Source: a virus. Taken from it: DNA of 36,323 nt. The stretch covers positions 1 through 36,323 of the IMG/VR virus record IMGVR_UViG_3300043466_001161; one strand, 5' to 3'. Below, piece by piece: positions 1 to 5,910 of the stretch; position 1 is the stretch's first letter; every line of letters begins with the position of its first letter. The notes under the pieces were generated by a model. That model was given only the letters and a program-made list of their open reading frames with translations. It was not told the origin of the DNA and ran no database searches. The translations under genes were made by a program, and so were the position numbers.

Positions 1-25
1 GCGCCCACTGCTAAGGATTAGAAAC

Positions 26-262
26 CTATTCATCGAGCAGCCCTTCAGTTATATCTATAAACCTATCGTACAAATCGGCAATCTTATCACTTACTTCTTC
101 AACGTGTTCACCGTACTTGTATTCTCTGCGCATCAATTCCATGATGTCTTTAAGCGCATCCTTATATCGGGCAGCGTTAAGGGTGTAGTTGTATTCTACT
201 TGTTCTTCAGGTAGATTAAACGTTAGTGATGCTTTCATTTTCTGCTTTGTTTGGTAGTCCAT
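26..262 (-). CDS. Hypothetical 78-aa protein, last gene of the early operon
   Basis: I do not recognise this family. The protein is hydrophilic and probably helical, with a charged middle and an acidic C-terminal half (…DLYDRFIDITEGLLDE). No membrane segment or metal motif is visible. It is the most distal gene of the leftward operon and overlaps the gene upstream by 47 bases. Its stop at 26-28 faces the end of the late operon (33715 in the wrapped genome) with only about 26 bases between. The second copy at 33742-33978 differs at two residues (S to T and A to S) while carrying several silent changes, which supports real coding. Confidence 0.8.
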   Translation of the reverse strand: MDYQTKQKMKASLTFNLPEEQVEYNYTLNAARYKDALKDIMELMRREYKYGEHVEEVSDKIADLYDRFIDITEGLLDE

Positions 263-440
263 TTTTACAATCGGTGTATCCTTCAGTATAGGAATTCAGG
301 ATGTTTTCTAATTCCCATGTTTGGGCTTTCATCATAAACGAATCAAGTTCAATCCATGATATGTTTACAGATGGTCCTTGAAACCTTTTGCGCAATGCTT
401 TGCTTAGTCTACGCATTGCCGTTTCTTTTTTATCGCTCAT
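216..440 (-). CDS. Hypothetical basic 74-aa protein
   Basis: Unrecognised small protein. The N-terminal third is strongly basic (KKETAMRRLSKALRKRFQG), followed by a more neutral, Trp-containing helical segment. The basic stretch could contact nucleic acid, but that is inference. Its ATG at 438-440 overlaps the stop of the upstream 51-aa gene as ATGA, and its 3' end overlaps the next gene by 47 bases in another frame. The second copy at 33932-34156 keeps the frame with three conservative or minor residue changes. Confidence 0.75.
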   Translation of the reverse strand: MSDKKETAMRRLSKALRKRFQGPSVNISWIELDSFMMKAQTWELENILNSYTEGYTDCKNGLPNKAENESITNV

Positions 441-592
441 AGATATTTTATTTCTTTGGTTAGTGTATACAGTTCTTTATTCACTGATTTGATTTTGTGG
501 TGCAGGTTGTCTTTTACGTAGCGTGTTTTAGCTGTGACAAATATCTGCAGCAGGTTAGTTCGCTCTGCTTTCAGCTCGTCTATTGAGCGCAT
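437..592 (-). CDS. Hypothetical 51-aa helical protein
   Basis: A short frame starting MRSIDELKAERTNLLQIF and ending KEIKYL. It is rich in Lys, Glu and Leu and looks like one long coiled-coil-prone helix; no function can be assigned. Support for coding comes from context: its stop overlaps the next start as ATGA at 437-440, and the second copy (34153-34308) keeps it open with conservative changes only (A to V, I to M, V to I). Its start lies 38 bases inside the end of the upstream 97-aa gene, so the two overlap in different frames. Confidence 0.7.
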   Translation of the reverse strand: MRSIDELKAERTNLLQIFVTAKTRYVKDNLHHKIKSVNKELYTLTKEIKYL

Positions 593-848
593 TTTCTTTG
601 CTCCCATTCATTTTTAGTATTTCGTTTTTGACATGGTGGTAGTATGCTTTGACTGAATAGAATTCACCGGTGCCATCAAAGTCTTGCATGATGTCGCTGG
701 GTGCGTTTGTCAATGCTTCATCTACGCAATACAGCGCAGCGTTAATGGCACGCATGTGCATGAGTGCTAAATCTCCATGTTGATCACCAGCTTCGACTAT
801 ATCAAAATAGTTCGAGTACAGTTGCCATGCTTTATCCTTTGCTTTCAT
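555..848 (-). CDS. Hypothetical 97-aa protein
   Basis: Unrecognised. It starts MKAKDKAWQLYSNYF and contains a His/Tyr-rich patch (KAYYHHVKNEILK) near residues 68-80. No signal peptide or membrane segment is seen. The second copy at 34271-34564 differs at one residue near the C-terminus (A to T), so it is under clear protein-level constraint. Upstream context differs between copies: here the gene overlaps the end of the methyltransferase by 17 bases; in the right copy it sits behind a small gene with a strong GGAGGTGAT ribosome-binding site and an ATGA overlap. Confidence 0.8.
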   Translation of the reverse strand: MKAKDKAWQLYSNYFDIVEAGDQHGDLALMHMRAINAALYCVDEALTNAPSDIMQDFDGTGEFYSVKAYYHHVKNEILKMNGSKENALNRRAESRAN

Positions 849-1563
849 ATTGTTCTATTGCTTTAAAGATTTGATATACTACTTGTGGCACAATAGCATT
901 GCCATATGCTTTTATTGATTCGTTGCGCCATTTTGAAAAGGTAATTCCGTCCAGTTCGGTGGGAAGCCCATCATCTCCGCTACAAACCGGGGATTGAGTT
1001 GTGTGCCCGCTCCAAGTACTTCTTCTAAATTTCCCTTTCCTCTGTTTATAGCCATACCTTTTGCTGCTGAAACACGTGGCGTGGGCAACAAACCAAACGC
1101 GCTCTCGTTGGTGTGGCGCATTGACCGCGCTCGCAGGTATAATAAAGGGCGCGACTTGATACCCAAGATTTTCCAAGTCAGTACACACTTCGTTGAATAC
1201 CAATCCTCCATTCCAATTAGTAATGCCGCGAACGTTTTCGCCCACAACGTAACTCGGGGCAATCTCTCGTATTGCTCTAAGCATTTCAGGCCATAGATGG
1301 CGTTCATCTTCTTTGCCAAGTCGTTTTCCTGCGGCTGAATATGGTTGGCAAGGGAATCCACCGGTAAGAATATCAATTTGGTTTGCATATTTTGTAAAGT
1401 CGCTTTTGGTTATATCCGTGAATAGTTCTGCATCAGGCCAATAGTAATTTAGTACACGCTGTCCAAACTCATTCCATTCGCAATGAAACTTATTTTCCCA
1501 ACCCATCCATTCGGCTGCTAAATCAAATCCACCAATGCCACTGAATAATGATCCATGTGTCAT
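832..1563 (-). CDS. DNA (cytosine-5-)-methyltransferase
   Basis: Transfers a methyl group from S-adenosylmethionine to C5 of cytosine in DNA. Motif I is FSGIGGFDLA (residues 7-16); motif IV is GGFPCQPYS with catalytic Cys72; motif VI is ENVRG (109-113); motif VIII is QRERVWF (152-158); the C-terminal motif X-like segment is AYGNAIVPQVVYQIF. At 243 residues it is short for the family, and the target-recognition stretch between motif VIII and the C-terminal motifs (about 163-205) is very small. The start overlaps the exonuclease stop as ATGA. It may protect phage DNA from host restriction (inference). The right copy of this locus lacks the gene. A second long frame (912-1388) lies inside it. 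Confidence 0.95.
   Translation of the reverse strand: MTHGSLFSGIGGFDLAAEWMGWENKFHCEWNEFGQRVLNYYWPDAELFTDITKSDFTKYANQIDILTGGFPCQPYSAAGKRLGKEDERHLWPEMLRAIREIAPSYVVGENVRGITNWNGGLVFNEVCTDLENLGYQVAPFIIPASAVNAPHQRERVWFVAHATCFSSKRYGYKQRKGKFRRSTWSGHTTQSPVCSGDDGLPTELDGITFSKWRNESIKAYGNAIVPQVVYQIFKAIEQYESKG
912..1388 (-). CDS. Overlapping 158-aa frame nested in the methyltransferase gene
   Basis: This frame starts with ATG and lies entirely within the methyltransferase gene, same strand, different frame, spanning that protein's residues 59-217. Its product has segments I associate with an independent family found beside phage cytosine methyltransferases: LKCLEQYERL, WAKTFAALLIGMEDWYST, LTWK, GLLPTPR, and a C-terminal LNPRFVAEMMGFPPNWTELP. 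If that recollection is right, the region is dual coding. The alternative is that similar peptides arise because all these methyltransferases share conserved DNA here, making the frame a shadow. I cannot separate these without a search for stand-alone homologues. Confidence 0.45.
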   Translation of the reverse strand: MQTKLIFLPVDSLANHIQPQENDLAKKMNAIYGLKCLEQYERLPRVTLWAKTFAALLIGMEDWYSTKCVLTWKILGIKSRPLLYLRARSMRHTNESAFGLLPTPRVSAAKGMAINRGKGNLEEVLGAGTQLNPRFVAEMMGFPPNWTELPFQNGATNQ

Positions 1564-2327
1564 AGTGCTAAAGTATTAAGGTATTCACGCCACATTGGTA
1601 CACGTTCCTGAAGCTTTACGATTGCATCCGCATCAAACTCCACAACCTTTTCGTGGATGCGTTCAGCGATGGGTATATCAAACGCCCATTCGTCCTGTGG
1701 CGTTTCAAGATTTGCATCCGGGTATTCGCGAAGGAAACGTGGCATATCGTATATCATGTTGCGCTCAATACTCTTTGCTTTTTTAATAAATGTAGGGTCG
1801 CCTTGTGGATCAATAAGATTAAGCCTGCGCGATAATCTGTACTTTTCATCGTTAATCATTTCAATCGGTGCGCTAACTAAGACGTAGCAGAACGTGGCAC
1901 GTGGTGCTCCTGTTAACCAGCAGTAGGCTTGCCCTTGCCAGTAGTAGTCTTTGCTTATGTCGCTGGTCTTTGCATCCATGAAAGTATGAATGTCCCAACT
2001 TGATTTGATATCAGGCACATTGATTACTGCACCTGCTTCATCTTTAATAAGCAAATCGGGAGTGCCTTTGATAAAATCATTGGTAAACATTTCTTCGTTC
2101 TTGAATACGATTTCACCACGATGCCTGCGCCACATATCGATAGCATCATTCTCAACGGCTAAACCTTTTTCAATGTACTTGTTACTGATTTCTTTGTATC
2201 GGTTGTACTTCTGTTGCACATAGACTTCAAGCAATGCGCTCTTAGTCGTTTCGGATAAACCCGTTTTGGTTCTTGCATCGGTCATTAGCTTTCCCAGCTG
2301 CGATGCTCTAAATAGTGTGTTGTTCAT
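1560..2327 (-). CDS. YqaJ/RecB-like PD-(D/E)XK recombination exonuclease
   Basis: Probably degrades one strand of double-stranded DNA ends so that the neighbouring annealing protein can load, as in lambda Exo/Beta pairs. The nuclease core is visible: E59 in KGLAVEND, D91 in KGTPDLL, D106 and K108 in PDIKSSW, and a Gln/Tyr motif YYWQGQAYCW after about residue 128. Length (255 aa) fits phage members. It lies 72 bases downstream of the annealing-protein gene, and its stop overlaps the methyltransferase start as ATGA. The second copy (34964-35731) differs at a handful of residues, none in the motifs named. Confidence 0.85.
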   Translation of the reverse strand: MNNTLFRASQLGKLMTDARTKTGLSETTKSALLEVYVQQKYNRYKEISNKYIEKGLAVENDAIDMWRRHRGEIVFKNEEMFTNDFIKGTPDLLIKDEAGAVINVPDIKSSWDIHTFMDAKTSDISKDYYWQGQAYCWLTGAPRATFCYVLVSAPIEMINDEKYRLSRRLNLIDPQGDPTFIKKAKSIERNMIYDMPRFLREYPDANLETPQDEWAFDIPIAERIHEKVVEFDADAIVKLQERVPMWREYLNTLAL

Positions 2328-2361
2328 GTTGTTATTGATTGATGGGGTAAAAATAGCAAAT

Positions 2362-2378
2362 GGTTACAATCTGTAACC
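2362..2378. promoter_or_regulatory. Perfect 7-bp inverted repeat, candidate operator
   Basis: GGTTACA-ATC-TGTAACC, a perfect dyad in the gap between the annealing-protein and exonuclease genes. The same dyad and its flanks are unchanged in the second copy (35765-35781) although flanking coding sequence has diverged. No run of T follows on the minus strand, so a terminator is unlikely; an operator or processing site is more plausible. Confidence 0.45.
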
Positions 2379-2399
2379 ACCTGCCATCATTTTTAACAT

Positions 2400-3074
2400 T
2401 TATTCGGTAATACCGTATTGCTCTTTCTTGGCATTCAGTTCATCTGCGACTTCGGCTAATACTTCCGGGCTGCATGCTTTGAAGATTTTATGCAACTGTG
2501 TTAGGTCGGTAGCCTGCTGGATTAGTTCGCGCACATACGCTACATCCTGTTCATGCCCCCTGCCCAATGCACCTTTTAACTTAAATGGCTTGTACGTATC
2601 TTTATTCACGCGGTTAACGTCACGTCCGAATACCTTACCTAATGACAGCGCAGCGTTTTTAAGGCACTCTGCTTTGAGCTTACCGAATGCAAGGTCCATA
2701 GCATTCGCTTTTTTATTATCGGGGTTTAATGCCCATCTATTGCGTTCAGTACCGGTTACACCATCGGGCACGCGATCTACCATGATAATGACTGAAGCTG
2801 CGCCTACTCTGCGTATTTCGTAACCACTTATCGGATGTATCACTACAAGGTCAATTGATGCCTGTACTTCGTTAGCTAATACTGCCCATTTGAAATTCTC
2901 TGTTCTCCAATGTCCGAAGAACAATTCATCTAACGTGGTTTCAACGTGGCTAATAACCAGCGTGCGTGCTTTCTTATCCGGTGTGGATTCGATGCCTGCT
3001 TGGTCAGGTTCTGCATTGAGCATTTGCTGGAACTTCTGCAATGCTTCTAAGTTGTCTTTGTGAAAACTGTTCAT
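2400..3074 (-). CDS. Single-strand annealing protein (Rad52/Sak-like)
   Basis: Likely anneals complementary single strands made by the exonuclease encoded next to it. Family-like features: a TLDELFFGHWRTENF segment near residues 47-61, a hydrophobic strand region with GYEIRRVGAASVIIM, and the helical segment LKAECLKNAALSLGKVFGR (about 132-150), which resembles the 'ETDALKRAA..FGR' signature of Rad52-superfamily phage proteins. The 224-aa length fits. A plain RecT/Erf assignment is an alternative. It is followed by the exonuclease, the usual pairing. The right-edge copy (35803-36323) is cut by the end of the window. Confidence 0.72.
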   Translation of the reverse strand: MNSFHKDNLEALQKFQQMLNAEPDQAGIESTPDKKARTLVISHVETTLDELFFGHWRTENFKWAVLANEVQASIDLVVIHPISGYEIRRVGAASVIIMVDRVPDGVTGTERNRWALNPDNKKANAMDLAFGKLKAECLKNAALSLGKVFGRDVNRVNKDTYKPFKLKGALGRGHEQDVAYVRELIQQATDLTQLHKIFKACSPEVLAEVADELNAKKEQYGITE

Positions 3075-3096
3075 GTTATTATTGATTTTTATTTGT

Positions 3097-3182
3097 AGTC
3101 AGGACAAGATTCGAACTTGTATTGTTGAATTACCCAGCTTCAACTGCATAAGTATAGCGTCTGCCAATTCCGCCACCTGACT
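3097..3182 (-). tRNA. Class II tRNA-like element (Leu-like), anticodon arm degenerate
   Basis: Read on the minus strand, a 7-bp acceptor stem AGTCAGG/CCTGACT encloses a Leu-type D arm (GCGGAATTGGCAGACGC) and a perfect T arm (ACAAG-TTCGAAT-CTTGT), with A at the discriminator position and no encoded CCA. At 86 nt it has class II length, and a strong 6-bp hairpin GTTGAA/TTCAAC sits where a long variable arm is expected. I cannot fold a standard 5-bp anticodon stem with a 7-base loop between the D arm and that hairpin, so no anticodon is assigned. It may be an unusual tRNA, a decaying one, or a tRNA mimic. Confidence 0.6.
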
Positions 3183-3206
3183 ATTTACATTTTTTAATTG
3201 TAATTA

Positions 3207-3311
3207 TTAATACTTCATGAGGCAATCATTGATTTCTTGGCAGTAGCTAAGCACTGCGTAAAGGATAACTGCTGCGATAATGTAACGAATGATTTTAGAT
3301 GCTGTTTTCAT
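3207..3311 (-). CDS. 34-aa single-span membrane peptide
   Basis: A short frame beginning MKTASKIIRYIIAAVIL and ending DCLMKY. Residues 6-22 form a convincing transmembrane helix behind a positively charged N-terminus, so the peptide would sit in the inner membrane with its N-terminus inside. It lies between the terminase gene and the tRNA-like element, with no other gene in this gap. Function unknown; small phage membrane peptides of this kind can be holin-like or act in superinfection exclusion, but nothing here distinguishes these. Confidence 0.5.
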   Translation of the reverse strand: MKTASKIIRYIIAAVILYAVLSYCQEINDCLMKY

Positions 3312-3393
3312 GTGTTTTGTTTTTAATTGATGGCGCAATGATAGTATAGATACTTACACCACCGCTGTTAAAAATTGTTAAAATTGAGAACGG

Positions 3394-4692
3394 CTATGCC
3401 CACGAATAGCTGCCGTAGTTCGGGAATAATTCGAAGTACATCCGCATCATGATAGCATCTGCGTAGTCAGGTGACTTGCCATGCATGCGTGCTATTTCAT
3501 CTTTGCTTATGACAGCAAGTTTACCATCTGCTTCAGGTTGCCGCCTGCGTATCATATCTAGCTCCTGCACAATCACGTCACGAAACTGATTGACCTTAAA
3601 GATAACTTTGTTCTGCTCTATTAATTCTGCAAGCTTAAAATAGCATTCGGCTTTTTGGTTGGTATATCGGTCGGCTTGCTTTGCTCTACCACCATTAAGG
3701 AAACCGCGACACTTTAAGCTATCAACTACACCACCGCCCACCCCATCTTCATCGCAGATCACATTGCTAAGTTTGATGCTGTGCCTATCACATAGCTGGC
3801 GAATGGTAGATACAACTGTTGTGATAGGTTGCTTTCGCAGTTCATGTATTTCGATTAAGTGCAATCCATGCCACACGCAAATAACACTTCTATCTTTTCC
3901 TAAACGCGCGATGTCGGCACTGATGTACTTTTCGCCTTTTGCTTCTTCATCCCGGAAGCAGCGCACCAAATCATCGTACTGGTATAGGTTGTCTACGGAC
4001 TCATCATACTCCCAATCTCCATCCAATAGACGTCTTCTGTCCACTTCAGGCAACATGCGCAGCGTTTCAATGTACGATTCGGGTAGATGCGGATTGTCAT
4101 TTGGCAATGATTGTATGAACGCAAGATGTTGCGGTAAACTTTCCGTCTTAAACGGGGCGTAGAATTCGTTGTACAGCCATCCTTTTGATGGATTGCATGT
4201 AAGCAGCATCTTTGGTTTGAGATCATATTGATTTAGTTTAAATCGAATACGTGACTGTAAGATATCTATTGCACGCTTGCTAACCTGTGCTGCCTCGTCT
4301 ACGTAGGCATCTGTTAATTCTAACCCGCCTAAACTATGGAACTCCGCATCTGATGGATAAGCAAACAAGTCTTTAAGTATTATTTCGCTTCCGTTACTGA
4401 AAGTGATTACGTTCGTTTGATTGTTGATTGTGTAATGCTCATTCGGTGCCAAACCTAACATGTGCGCTACTTCAAAGAATGTCTTTAAAGTGGTCTTCTT
4501 TAGCGTATCGAGTTTACTTCGACCTATCAAACCACGTGTACCCGGATATTTAAACCTACGGCTTATTTGCCATGCACAACCAATGAATGACTTACTTCCC
4601 CCTGCAGCTCCTCCAAAGAGCACAACACGTGCTGGGTGTGAGTTACCCAGCACGCGCAATGCTTCCTTTTGTTTCGGGAGGTATTCAATCAT
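3394..4692 (-). CDS. Terminase large subunit
   Basis: The packaging motor that cuts concatemeric DNA and drives it into the prohead through the portal. The ATPase domain has a Walker A loop GGAAGGSKS at residues 27-35 and a Walker B-type DAYVDEAAQ; LLTCNPSKGW is the coupling-type segment. The nuclease domain carries ISADIAR, a central CDEDGVGGGV and a C-terminal SPDYADAIMMRMYF with its acidic residues. I chose the ATG at 4690-4692 (432 aa) over one 39 bases upstream because it makes an ATGA overlap with the previous gene. It is placed in the early minus-strand operon, away from portal and capsid on the plus strand, which is unusual. Confidence 0.95.
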   Translation of the reverse strand: MIEYLPKQKEALRVLGNSHPARVVLFGGAAGGSKSFIGCAWQISRRFKYPGTRGLIGRSKLDTLKKTTLKTFFEVAHMLGLAPNEHYTINNQTNVITFSNGSEIILKDLFAYPSDAEFHSLGGLELTDAYVDEAAQVSKRAIDILQSRIRFKLNQYDLKPKMLLTCNPSKGWLYNEFYAPFKTESLPQHLAFIQSLPNDNPHLPESYIETLRMLPEVDRRRLLDGDWEYDESVDNLYQYDDLVRCFRDEEAKGEKYISADIARLGKDRSVICVWHGLHLIEIHELRKQPITTVVSTIRQLCDRHSIKLSNVICDEDGVGGGVVDSLKCRGFLNGGRAKQADRYTNQKAECYFKLAELIEQNKVIFKVNQFRDVIVQELDMIRRRQPEADGKLAVISKDEIARMHGKSPDYADAIMMRMYFELFPNYGSYSWA

Positions 4693-4925
4693 GTAAATAA
4701 TCCGATGTACATTCCAACCAAACCACCGCATAGTGTGGCTATCATGTCTGCATTGCTAAACGCTTTTTCCTTCAGCACAGAATCATACAATTCTTTCCCC
4801 ATAGCGCAGGCAAACACAGCCACCATCGCAAAAGGTGGAGCGAACAAAGATGCAGAAAGTGCATAAATGACTAAGCCATACAGCGCATGGTTAGCTTTGT
4901 CTTCAGGTATAATAGGAAGGTTCAT
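4689..4925 (-). CDS. Small membrane protein, 78 aa
   Basis: Contains two hydrophobic segments (about residues 14-45 and 60-77) around a charged loop with KELYDSV and an N-terminal DKANHALYG. The pattern of DK..H…G, then a loop with E/D and a Gly-rich second helix, reminds me of small phage membrane proteins of the VanZ/DUF2279-like type, but I would not assign it. It sits directly upstream of the terminase gene with an ATGA overlap, and overlaps the 75-aa gene upstream by one base. A holin-like role is possible and unproven. Confidence 0.7.
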   Translation of the reverse strand: MNLPIIPEDKANHALYGLVIYALSASLFAPPFAMVAVFACAMGKELYDSVLKEKAFSNADMIATLCGGLVGMYIGLFT

Positions 4926-5152
4926 TAGAATATATCAGCTGATGGATCATCTTGTGGTTCGTCACGCTTGACGATTGGCTCACTCATCTTGCCACTAAAG
5001 AATTTGCCGTTCTTTCCTTCCTTAACCCATGCAGCCAGTCGCATCTTCTTTCCATTCACCATGATTTCGCCTGTGTATTCAGGTGCGTTATTGGTTGTTT
5101 TGTTGTTCTTGAATAGGGTAAACTGCCCTTCTTGCATTTGGTAATTGCTCAT
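4925..5152 (-). CDS. DUF736-like / SSB-tailed 75-aa protein
   Basis: Starts MSNYQMQEGQFTLFKNNKT, followed by a beta-rich EYTGEIMVNGKKMRLAAWVK segment and a GKFFSGKMSEP turn. This resembles small phage proteins of the DUF736 type. The C-terminus is acidic and ends DDPSADIF, reminiscent of the acidic tips of single-strand binding proteins that recruit replication partners. A single-strand DNA-related role is therefore reasonable given its place among replication and recombination genes, but it remains inference from short motifs. Confidence 0.7.
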   Translation of the reverse strand: MSNYQMQEGQFTLFKNNKTTNNAPEYTGEIMVNGKKMRLAAWVKEGKNGKFFSGKMSEPIVKRDEPQDDPSADIF

Positions 5153-5157
5153 TGTAT

Positions 5158-5340
5158 TTAATTATTTATGATGTTGATGTCTTCGTACATCAGTGATACT
5201 GTTTTCTTGCCGCCAAACTCTGTTGTTATTACAACATCAAAGTTCAATTGCTGGATGCTGTGACCATCTATATATCCGATGTATACTTCTGTTTCATCCG
5301 GGTATTGTGCCAATGCATCCCACAGTTCACCGATAGTCAT
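5158..5340 (-). CDS. Hypothetical 60-aa protein
   Basis: Begins MTIGELWDALAQYPDETEVYIGYI and ends in a short beta-prone stretch with DINIINN. The N-terminal pattern TIGELxxAL…PDxxxV is common in small phage proteins of unknown function, with an alpha helix followed by beta strands. Its start overlaps the stop of the preceding 53-aa gene as ATGA (5337-5340), so it is translated in a chain with its neighbours. No catalytic or metal-binding residues stand out. Confidence 0.72.
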   Translation of the reverse strand: MTIGELWDALAQYPDETEVYIGYIDGHSIQQLNFDVVITTEFGGKKTVSLMYEDINIINN

Positions 5341-5498
5341 AGCTTGTATTCGTCTTTATCAGTTAGCAAATGTAATTCTTCAAAGATAAGACGCATTGCC
5401 ATGTTATCACTCATAGCTGGGCGCATACTTCGCTTGGCTGTTAGCACAAATAACTTGCGGAGCAGCTCGGTTTCTTTTTGCTTATCGTATTGCTTCAT
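5337..5498 (-). CDS. Hypothetical basic 53-aa protein
   Basis: Starts MKQYDKQKETELLRKLFVLT and ends TDKDEYKL. Helical, basic in the first half and acidic at the end; unrecognised. The gene is bracketed by ATGA overlaps on both sides (5337-5340 and 5495-5498). Its ribosome-binding site, GAGGTGAC, lies within the C-terminal codons of the upstream zinc-finger-like gene, which is why that protein ends in RGDK. Confidence 0.68.
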   Translation of the reverse strand: MKQYDKQKETELLRKLFVLTAKRSMRPAMSDNMAMRLIFEELHLLTDKDEYKL

Positions 5499-5677
5499 TT
5501 GTCACCTCGTTGTTTAATTTTTTCATAAGTAATTACACATAATGGATGCCATGCACTCGGTGCATTGCCTTCATGTACATAGCAGCTACAGCATAAATGT
5601 ATATCACTTGGCGTTTCCCACCATTTATAAATATTATGATTTGCTGGGCGTTCTTCGCATATAGTACAGTAGTTCAT
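5495..5677 (-). CDS. 60-aa zinc-ribbon-like protein
   Basis: Two pairs of cysteines, CTIC at residues 4-7 and CCSC at about 29-32, are arranged like a small zinc-binding fold, with further His and Trp residues between them. It could bind zinc and nucleic acid or protein, but no specific family is recognised. A strong GGAGGTGAG ribosome-binding site precedes its ATG and is encoded in the tail of the upstream gene. Both ends overlap neighbours as ATGA. Confidence 0.72.
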   Translation of the reverse strand: MNYCTICEERPANHNIYKWWETPSDIHLCCSCYVHEGNAPSAWHPLCVITYEKIKQRGDK

Positions 5678-5910
5678 TTCTCACCTCCGTATGTTTCGTT
5701 GTAGTATTCTTTTGCCCAACTTTTAAGTGGTTCTAAATTGTAAGAAGCACTAATACTATCACTTTCTATATAAGCAGTTTCAATCTGCTGCTTCTCAATT
5801 GCTAAATACATATCCCAATTCACCACCATTTTAGTGCCTGATTTCAGTTCATGGTCTATGCTTTCTTTTAAAAGTTGAACTGCTGTTTGCTTTTTCATAT
5901 TAGTATTCAT
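5674..5910 (-). CDS. Hypothetical 78-aa protein
   Basis: Helical, hydrophilic protein containing QTAVQLLKESIDHELKSG and ending ETYGGEK. The annotated start is MNTNMKKQ; the second Met (residue 5) is an equally good start. Proteins with a segment like AVQLLxxxI are frequent in Bacteroidota phages and marked hypothetical. The final GGEK is the translation of the ribosome-binding site of the next gene. Overlaps the upstream replication-associated gene by 11 bases. Confidence 0.72.
   Translation of the reverse strand: MNTNMKKQTAVQLLKESIDHELKSGTKMVVNWDMYLAIEKQQIETAYIESDSISASYNLEPLKSWAKEYYNETYGGEK

Larger units (their letters stand above)
1..2920. repeat. Left copy of a diverged terminal redundancy
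   Basis: This stretch matches 33717-36323 almost base for base: base 1 aligns with 33717 and base 2920 with the last base of the window. By eye the substitutions are scattered a few per hundred bases and mostly fall in third codon positions. The only large difference is the block at about 849-1563 here (methyltransferase) against 34565-34966 there (two small genes). The simplest reading is that the contig runs once around a circular or circularly permuted genome of about 33.7 kb and overlaps itself with a different strain variant. Confidence 0.93.

Noticed and set aside
994-1296. Plus-strand 100-codon frame over the methyltransferase gene
   Set aside because: Opposite strand, low-complexity peptide without motifs, explained as a shadow of the conserved methyltransferase coding sequence.
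5381-5388. TATCTTTG on the minus strand inside a 53-aa gene
   Set aside because: An exact 8-mer is expected about once by chance in this length of sequence, and it lies inside coding sequence with no gene start nearby.
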